This document shows positions 50,495-55,567 of a stretch of DNA of 55,567 nt, piece by piece. The position numbers and the translations under genes are program-made. Each line of letters begins with the position of its first letter. Positions within the stretch are counted from its first letter, which is position 1. Origin of the DNA: an uncultured Bacteroides sp. (GTDB lineage: Bacteria; Bacteroidota; Bacteroidia; Bacteroidales; Bacteroidaceae); the NCBI GenBank assembly GCA_944322335.1, contig CALUOU010000004.1:1-55567 (forward strand). The letters run 5' to 3'. Under the pieces are notes generated by a model. The model saw only the letters and a list, made by a program, of their open reading frames with translations. It did not search any database and had not been told where the DNA came from.

Positions 50495-51556
50495 ATGGAC
50501 AAAAAACACATTTCCCTCTATTGCTTCCTGTTGGCTCTGCTGACGGGAATATTGCCACTTTACGCGCAAAACAGTGACAATTTTGACTCCCTGATGAATG
50601 AAGGCATCAAAGCACACGATGCCCAGCACTACGAAGAAGCCATTGAATGCTATCAGCGCGCATTGGAGCTACATCCCCGCTCCAAGTTCGCATATTATGA
50701 GATGGGGTTCACCTATTACGTCTCTGGCAAACTGGAAGAAGCCATCCGCTGTTTCGAGCAGGCTGAAAAAGGAGACCAAGATGACATGGAGGGATTCATG
50801 TTGGGACTGTATTCCCTGTGGGGATCTGCCTTAGATGACATGGGACATTCCGAAGAAGCCATCCGTATTTATGACAAAGGCTTGAAATTGGGCTCTTCCC
50901 AGCATCTGTTCTACAACAAGGGAGTGACTTGCTACCGGCTGAACAGGCTGGACGAAGCCAAGGAATGCCTGGCAGAATCCCTAAAGCTGAACCGCTGGCA
51001 TTCCAACAGCTTGCGGCTGATGGCCAACCTGCTGGAAGGGGAAGGCGAAAGGATCGCTCCGTTCATATTGAGATGCATCTATCTGCTGGTGACACCTTAC
51101 ACAAAGGAAGGGTCTATGGCTCAGGAAATGTTAGATCTGATCGCTTCCGCGCCTCGTCAGGATGACAAAGGCGCATTCCAGATAAATGTCAGCAGCCAAA
51201 GTTCCACAAAGGAATGGGATCTGGTGCTTGGCATGGCCATGGCGCTTCCGCTGGAAGAAGGGAAAGAGGCAGACGACCAGCAGTTTTGCGACGCTTACCG
51301 TTACCTGAAGACGCGCATCGGGAAAGTGTACGGCAGCCGTGACCTGGGCGTGGACAAAATCTCATTGCCGCTTTGCCGCGATGTGTATGCTCCTTTTTTG
51401 TTCGGCATTTGTGAGAAGGGTGACTTGGACGTATTCTGTGCGCTGGCCACGTACAGCGACACCTTTTCACGCCTCTGGCTTCAGTCCCAAGAAGAGCGTC
51501 TGGACAAATTCTTCGACTGGATGGACAGCGGAGCATATGTCTCCGGACATCCCTGA
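50495..51556 (+). CDS. Exported tetratricopeptide-repeat protein
   Basis: 353 residues. The signal peptide (MDKKHISLYCFLLALLTGILPLYA, then Q) is followed by several TPR units: FDSLMNEGIKAHDAQHYEEA, YEMGFTYYVSGKLEEAIRCF, SALDDMGHSEEAIRIYDKGL, YNKGVTCYRLNRLDEAKECL. The C-terminal half (about 200-353) has no recognised domain. TPR proteins bind partners; no partner can be named here. It has its own promoter, and a strong terminator separates it from nagB. Confidence 0.88.
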   Translation: MDKKHISLYCFLLALLTGILPLYAQNSDNFDSLMNEGIKAHDAQHYEEAIECYQRALELHPRSKFAYYEMGFTYYVSGKLEEAIRCFEQAEKGDQDDMEGFMLGLYSLWGSALDDMGHSEEAIRIYDKGLKLGSSQHLFYNKGVTCYRLNRLDEAKECLAESLKLNRWHSNSLRLMANLLEGEGERIAPFILRCIYLLVTPYTKEGSMAQEMLDLIASAPRQDDKGAFQINVSSQSSTKEWDLVLGMAMALPLEEGKEADDQQFCDAYRYLKTRIGKVYGSRDLGVDKISLPLCRDVYAPFLFGICEKGDLDVFCALATYSDTFSRLWLQSQEERLDKFFDWMDSGAYVSGHP

Positions 51557-51564
51557 GCCGCTGT

Positions 51565-51604
51565 AAAAAAGACACGAGCCAGCGATGCGTGTTCGTTGGC
51601 TCGT
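51565..51604 (-). terminator. Intrinsic terminator of nagB (possibly bidirectional)
   Basis: A 12-base stem (51574-51585 with 51593-51604, one G-T pair) around a seven-base loop is followed on the minus strand by GTCTTTTTT. It lies between the convergent TPR and nagB genes. Confidence 0.85.
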
Positions 51605-51639
51605 TTATATCATTCCCTGCTGCAAAGCAACGGCGAATG

Positions 51640-52452
51640 TCATTTCAACAGATCTTCCGGGAAAAGATTGCCCGACTCAATGTCCTTAAAATAACGGTAT
51701 GTGCCCACTTTCAGTTCATCAGTGGCTGCGTCATCACACACAATGAGTCCGCGCTGATGCATCTGCAAGGCACTGATGGTCCACATCTGCATGACGGGAC
51801 CTTCTACAGCATGGTAGAGTGCGCGCGCCTTGTTATGCCCGTTAACGAGAATCATGACTTCCTTCGCGTCAAGCACGGTGCCCACTCCCACCGTTAAGGC
51901 ACGCTTGGGCACCTTGGTCACATCATTGTCAAAGAAGCGTGAATTGGCAATGATCGTATCTGTGGTCAGTGTCTTTTGCCGAGTGCGCGAAGACAGAGAG
52001 GAACCTGGCTCATTGAAAGCGATGTGCCCGTCCGGCCCGATGCCTCCCATAAACAGGTCCACCCCTCCATACGAGCGGATTTTCTCTTCATAGCGGGCGC
52101 ATTCGGCATCCAGATCGGCGGCGTTTCCATTGAGCAGGTTGGTGTTCTCCGCCTTAATGTCGATGTGTCTGAAAAAATTGTTCCACATAAAGGAATAGTA
52201 GCTTTGCGGATGTTCTTTAGGCAGACCCACGTATTCGTCCATGTTGAACGTCACGACGTTTTCAAAGGAAACGGCTCCTTGTTTGTTCAGATCTATCAGT
52301 TCTTTGTACATGCCCAGCGGAGAAGATCCAGTGGGACATCCTAATACAAACGGCTTCTTGGCTGTCGGGCGGGCTGCCTTGATTCTCGAAGCCACATAAA
52401 AGGCAGCCCATTTGGATACTGACTGGTAATCCGGTTGAATAATAAGTCTCAT
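51640..52452 (-). CDS. nagB: Glucosamine-6-phosphate deaminase
   Basis: 270 residues. Converts glucosamine-6-phosphate to fructose-6-phosphate and ammonia in the cytosol. The active-site residues match the E. coli enzyme in position: Asp72 (NMDEYVGL), Asp141 and His143 ([12 protein letters not shown]) and Glu148, together with [12 protein letters not shown]. The gene follows the flavodiiron-protein gene by 21 bases in the same direction and is probably co-transcribed with it, a pairing without obvious functional logic. Length and motifs are complete. Confidence 0.97.
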   Translation of the reverse strand: MRLIIQPDYQSVSKWAAFYVASRIKAARPTAKKPFVLGCPTGSSPLGMYKELIDLNKQGAVSFENVVTFNMDEYVGLPKEHPQSYYSFMWNNFFRHIDIKAENTNLLNGNAADLDAECARYEEKIRSYGGVDLFMGGIGPDGHIAFNEPGSSLSSRTRQKTLTTDTIIANSRFFDNDVTKVPKRALTVGVGTVLDAKEVMILVNGHNKARALYHAVEGPVMQMWTISALQMHQRGLIVCDDAATDELKVGTYRYFKDIESGNLFPEDLLK

Positions 52453-52473
52453 GAAAGTAAATAATAAAAGGGG

Positions 52474-53664
52474 TTATTGAAGGATTCTGTTTGCCATTGC
52501 CTTGGCCAGGTTCTCGCATTGGGTACGGGTCAGACTGTCCAGGGATTGTTTCATCTCCACCGGGTCAGCTATGATTTCAAATTTACTCTTTTCTGCAAAT
52601 TCAGCCATGCGTTTCACGGCGGCGCCAGCCCACGTGAACGAGCCGAAATAACCGAAATAACGGCCTTTCACCTCGCGCAGCAGAATCTTGGAGAGCAAGG
52701 ATTCCACTTCCGGATAGATATGGTTGCAATAGGTGGGGCTGCCAATGATGAGCCCTTTATACTTGAAGATGTCTGCCAGAATGTACGACGGATGACTCTT
52801 GCTGACGTTGTGCATCACAATGTTGCGCACACCTTGCGCCGAAAGTTCGGCAGCTATGGCTTCAGCCATCTGTTCCGTGTGGCCGTACATGCTTCCATAA
52901 GCGATCACCACGCCCGGCTCCGCCTCATACCTGCTCAGCTTGTCATAGATGCCGGCTACGCGGGCGATGTTTTCTGTCCATACAGGGCCATGAGTAGAGC
53001 AGACTGCATGTATAGGCAGATCTTTCAGCTTGGCCATGGCCTTCTGGACGGGAGAGCCATACTTGCCGACAATGTTGGAGTAATAGCGCACCATCTCGTC
53101 CCAGTATTTGTCCGTATTGATACGGGTATCAACAAACCCTCCATCCAAAGTGCCGAAACAGCCAAATCCGTCGCCGGAGAAAAGCACCCCTTCTGTCTCG
53201 TCGAAGGTCATCATAGTCTCAGGCCAGTGCACCATGGGGGTGAGATAGAAGCGCAGCGTGTGATGCCCCAAGGCGAGAAAATCGCCCTCTTTCACCATAT
53301 ATTGTTCGCCTGTCACGCCGTAATACCCTTCAATCATGCCGAAAGTCTGTTTGTTCCCCACAATGATGATGTCCGGATACGCCTGTTTGATGAGTCGGAT
53401 AGAACCAGAGTGGTCAGGCTCCATGTGATTGATGACGAGGTACTGGACGGGACGTTCACCAATGATGCTTTTTATTTTTTGCAGATAAGTCTCAAAATAA
53501 CAGGCATCTACCGTATCTATCAGAGCGATCGTTTCGTCGGCTATCAGATAGGAATTGTAAGAAACGCCGTAGGGTAAAGGCCACATTCCTTCAAACAGGT
53601 GCTTGTTGCGGTCGTTCACACCCACATAATGGATTTTTCCTTTGATCAGAGTCTTTTCGTTCAT
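52474..53664 (-). CDS. A-type flavodiiron protein (FprA family)
   Basis: 396 residues. The metallo-beta-lactamase-like domain (1-250) holds all di-iron ligands: His80, Glu82, Asp84, His85 (NHMEPDHSG), His146, Asp165 (SGDG) and His225 (STHGP). The flavodoxin domain (from about 253) binds FMN at YGSMYGHTEQMAEAI. These proteins reduce O2 to water or NO to N2O and protect anaerobes. The start at 53664 is set by a strong AAGGAG six bases upstream (53671-53676), rare in Bacteroidetes, and by homology; the ATG at 53706 overlaps the promoter. Confidence 0.96.
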   Translation of the reverse strand: MNEKTLIKGKIHYVGVNDRNKHLFEGMWPLPYGVSYNSYLIADETIALIDTVDACYFETYLQKIKSIIGERPVQYLVINHMEPDHSGSIRLIKQAYPDIIIVGNKQTFGMIEGYYGVTGEQYMVKEGDFLALGHHTLRFYLTPMVHWPETMMTFDETEGVLFSGDGFGCFGTLDGGFVDTRINTDKYWDEMVRYYSNIVGKYGSPVQKAMAKLKDLPIHAVCSTHGPVWTENIARVAGIYDKLSRYEAEPGVVIAYGSMYGHTEQMAEAIAAELSAQGVRNIVMHNVSKSHPSYILADIFKYKGLIIGSPTYCNHIYPEVESLLSKILLREVKGRYFGYFGSFTWAGAAVKRMAEFAEKSKFEIIADPVEMKQSLDSLTRTQCENLAKAMANRILQ

Positions 53665-53670
53665 AATGTT

Positions 53671-53676
53671 CTCCTT
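53671..53676 (-). promoter_or_regulatory. Strong Shine-Dalgarno sequence of the flavodiiron gene
   Basis: AAGGAG on the minus strand lies six bases before ATG 53664. Such a clear site is unusual in this genome and suggests high translation. Confidence 0.75.
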
Positions 53677-53703
53677 ATCTATATGCATTAATTCAATATG
53701 CGG

Positions 53704-53711
53704 CAAAAATA
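53704..53711 (-). promoter_or_regulatory. Promoter -7 box of the flavodiiron/nagB operon
   Basis: The minus strand reads TATTTTTG followed by CCGC, 39 bases before ATG 53664. A TTG at 53735-53737 lies 23 bases further up, a slightly long spacer. Confidence 0.6.
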
Positions 53712-53743
53712 GTTATTTTTCTTATATAATCACGCAATTGCCG

Positions 53744-54268
53744 TCAGGTTTCTTGCAGCGTAAAACGCCAGGCACAGCAACAGGTGGCATCGGTCACTTC
53801 GGGAAAACAGCTGACGCACTCACATCGGATCCGGCTGTCGATGGTCCGCGCAAAACCGGTGTACTCAATTTCACCCACAGGCTTGCAGGGATGAAAAGGC
53901 ATTCCTTTCCGTTCCCTGGCTCTTTGCACACGACACTCTCTGGTACGGTAGACCAATGTCTTTTGCCCGCTGTCCATGAGGATGTCAGCTTCATTCAGAT
54001 TGGCGTAGAAACGCAATTGCAGGGCACAAGCCAATCCTTCCAATCCAGGCTGCTCCGGCAGTTGCAGAAATTGCTTGATGCGTTTGGCTTCGATGACTGT
54101 GAAACGCCGCCAAGCTTCTGCGTCATGATACATGGCCTGATCCATGCCTGCGGTCTTTTCCACAGACTGAAACCATACGCCATCCATGGCCAGCCAGTTC
54201 TTAGAATAATCTTCTATCAACCGGAGCAATTGTTCTTTGGATAGTTCTTTTAAAAATTCATTCTTCAT
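53744..54268 (-). CDS. DUF6125-like cysteine-rich protein
   Basis: 174 residues, cytosolic, no signal peptide. The N-terminal two thirds are helical: NEFLKELSKEQLLRLIEDYSKNW, MDGVWFQSVEKTAGMDQA, EAWRRFTVIEAKRIKQFL. The C-terminus gathers cysteines, in CRVQRARERKGM, then CECVSCFPE and TCCCAWRFTL, which suggests metal or cluster binding. I place it in DUF6125 from memory of similar sequences in anaerobes; no function is known. It lies 79 bases upstream of the flavodiiron gene, but with a promoter between them. Confidence 0.65.
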   Translation of the reverse strand: MKNEFLKELSKEQLLRLIEDYSKNWLAMDGVWFQSVEKTAGMDQAMYHDAEAWRRFTVIEAKRIKQFLQLPEQPGLEGLACALQLRFYANLNEADILMDSGQKTLVYRTRECRVQRARERKGMPFHPCKPVGEIEYTGFARTIDSRIRCECVSCFPEVTDATCCCAWRFTLQET

Positions 54269-54588
54269 AAAGCATGTCTTGTATTTATAGTGTGAACAGA
54301 ATTGGTCTGCAAATTGTAGAGATGCGATTCATCGCGTATCCTCGCAATAAAATCATAATAGAATAAAAAGATTCAGGAGAGAATTTCCGGAACACATCCG
54401 AATTTTAGCCTTCTGAATTTTGAAAGATATCACTCAGTAAAATCTCCGTTGGATATATCGAAGGTTTTATTAAATAACTAAAGTCTTCCCCCCCCCAAAT
54501 AAGGGTGGGAATATAACAGTTTCTTAAAAAAAGTTGCAACTTGGTAACTGCTAACACATTTAGTTTCAACGATAAGAAGAGACTTGTT

Positions 54589-54855
54589 ATGGATGCAAAA
54601 TTAGCTGATTTTAGCGAAATAGGAAATATCTTGAGTGTTAAAAGTGACATAAACAACGGTTGCGCAGCCCTGTTCGGCCGTTTTGGCCTTGGAGACCTGC
54701 TTCGGCATTTGCCCTTGGAGAAGGTATCGGGTGTGAGTCCCGTCATACTCATTGTCTCCTTATGCCTTTTCCGGATTAACGCCACAAGCATTTATCGCGC
54801 ATACAAGGCCCGTTTCAGCGATTTGCTGAAAACGGCCACTGAAATATTATTCTGA
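54589..54855 (+). pseudogene. Truncated transposase (IS4/IS1380-like N-terminal fragment)
   Basis: 88 codons from ATG 54589 resemble the N-terminus of Bacteroidetes DDE transposases: NGCAALFGRFGLGDLLRHLPLEKVSG, SLCLFRIN, SIYRAYKARFSDLLKT. Full-length proteins exceed 400 residues, so no DDE catalytic domain remains. The frame ends at a TGA, and neither other frame continues the transposase. It is a dead insertion-sequence remnant next to the TetR gene. Confidence 0.7.
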
Positions 54856-55156
54856 AAATGAACGCTTATTAATTTACAGCATTAAAAAAACGACAAAGTC
54901 AGAAGTTTGCCAGAGCGGAGCATTGCCACGTAAGGGATTTGCTCAAAAGAATTTCGGCAAGGTCCGAGCTCGGGCCGAACAGAGTTTTTAATGCTAAACT
55001 TGTCAAAGAAATCTTTGCTTTGTAGCGGATGCCGCGTAGCCGGTTAGCTAATTCTTAACGAACCATTGATATGCAAGAGCATTGCAAAATCCCTAAAAAT
55101 AGGTATTGCCTGACAATCTCAAGCTCTATACCTTTGCAAAAGTAAAATCATTATCA
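54856..55156. other. 301-base gap with an 11-base inverted repeat
   Basis: AGCATTAAAAA (54878-54888) and its perfect complement TTTTTAATGCT (54985-54995) enclose 96 bases. The gap follows the transposase remnant and may be its decayed end or a former insertion boundary. The TetR promoter occupies the right end. Confidence 0.5.
55106..55136 (+). promoter_or_regulatory. Promoter of the TetR-family gene
   Basis: TTG (55106-55108), a spacer of 20 bases and TACCTTTG (55129-55136), 20 bases before ATG 55157. The flanking TAGGTATTGCCT is identical to that of the porin promoter. Confidence 0.75.
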
Positions 55157-55567
55157 ATGCAAGTGCAGAAAGAAGACATACGAGGACGAATATTGACGGT
55201 TGCCAGACAGCAATTCGGACAGAAAGGCTATTCCAAGACTTCCATGCGCGAAGTGGCGGAATTGGCTGGAGTTGGTGTCGGAAACATCTATAACTACTTC
55301 ACGAACAAAGATGAATTGTTCCGTGAAGTAGTCCGTCCTGTCTTGTGTGCTTTGGAAGCCATGCTGCAAGAACACCACGGCATACGGGGCGAGGACATTA
55401 TGATGATGCGGTCGGAGAAATACCTGAAATCCTGCATAGACGAATATGTTTCGCTGATTGACAAGCACCGCGCATTGATGGGAATCCTGTTGTTCCGTGC
55501 ACAAGGTTCTTCGTTGGAACGCTTCCGCGAGAATTATACCGACCGTTCTACGGAATTGGTCAAGGCG
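55157..55567 (+). CDS. TetR/AcrR-family transcriptional regulator, 3' end beyond window
   Basis: 137 codons are visible and the frame is open at the window edge. The N-terminal DNA-binding domain is textbook: ILTVARQQFGQKGYSKTSMREVAELAGVGVGNIYNYFTNKDELF (about 13-56). The ligand-binding part begins at about residue 60 and is incomplete. Such proteins repress neighbouring, often efflux or envelope, genes; the target may be to the right of the window. The promoter is complete and lies very close, so the leader is short. The upstream neighbour is a transposase fragment. Confidence 0.93.
   Translation, partial: MQVQKEDIRGRILTVARQQFGQKGYSKTSMREVAELAGVGVGNIYNYFTNKDELFREVVRPVLCALEAMLQEHHGIRGEDIMMMRSEKYLKSCIDEYVSLIDKHRALMGILLFRAQGSSLERFRENYTDRSTELVKA

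Noticed and set aside
54489..54496. Run of eight C, and the run of eight G at 3838-3845, as phase-variation tracts
   Set aside because: Neither lies inside a gene or at a promoter spacer, so no switching effect can be argued.

Overview
The window looks like a chromosomal segment of a Bacteroidales gut-type anaerobe. The evidence is consistent: promoter elements of the Bacteroidetes type (TAnnTTTG, twice with TTG exactly 20 bases upstream), a hybrid two-component regulator fusing sensor, kinase, receiver and AraC domains, lipoproteins beginning Cys-Ser-Asp-Asp, an A-type flavodiiron protein, and almost no Shine-Dalgarno sequences. No tRNA, rRNA or CRISPR array was recognised. GC content changes visibly along the window: the restriction-modification region and the right end are AT-richer, and about 18-34 kb is very GC-rich.

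Layout. 1-3.3 kb: the start of purM, preceded in the same direction by a type II restriction-modification pair that matches the NgoMIV family residue for residue in the nuclease; its methyltransferase carries an extra, degenerate nucleotidyltransferase-like N-terminus. 3.3-7.0 kb: a repeat-bearing gap, a ygcG-like/lemA pair and a HAD phosphatase. 7.1-11.2 kb: an orphan hybrid two-component system. 11.9-20 kb: housekeeping genes (fabI, an RsmI-like methylase, lipA, a dipeptidyl peptidase IV, a SpoU-type RNA methylase, a DUF418 membrane protein and a TIGR01212 radical-SAM protein).

20.0-42.4 kb: a biosynthetic cluster of at least 22 genes, all on the minus strand and many overlapping. It has the parts of an aryl-polyene/flexirubin-type type II polyketide pathway: ketoreductase, three ketosynthases (two fused to chain-length-factor-like domains), two FabZ-type dehydratases with complementary missing catalytic residues, three acyl carrier proteins, thioesterase, methyltransferase, AMP ligase, several acyltransferases, a glycosyltransferase, LolA, and an MMPL exporter fused to a PlsC acyltransferase. 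The most natural reading is a membrane-anchored polyene lipid exported to the outer membrane. Unusual additions are two CrtI/RetSat-like FAD oxidoreductases and, in the middle, an HU-like gene whose leader holds six 23-bp units, each built around a palindrome.

43.4-50.4 kb: an outer-membrane porin, an imelysin lipoprotein, a di-haem DUF1111 lipoprotein and a CcsBA-type cytochrome c maturation protein, which read as one system for a surface-exposed c-type haem protein, probably linked to iron or redox. 50.5-54.3 kb: a TPR protein, nagB, a flavodiiron protein and a cysteine-rich DUF6125-like protein. 54.6-55.6 kb: a decayed transposase fragment and the beginning of a TetR-family regulator. Small dispersed repeats of the form TTAGTGATTAG occur in five gaps between 30 and 45 kb and supply the stop codons of three genes.
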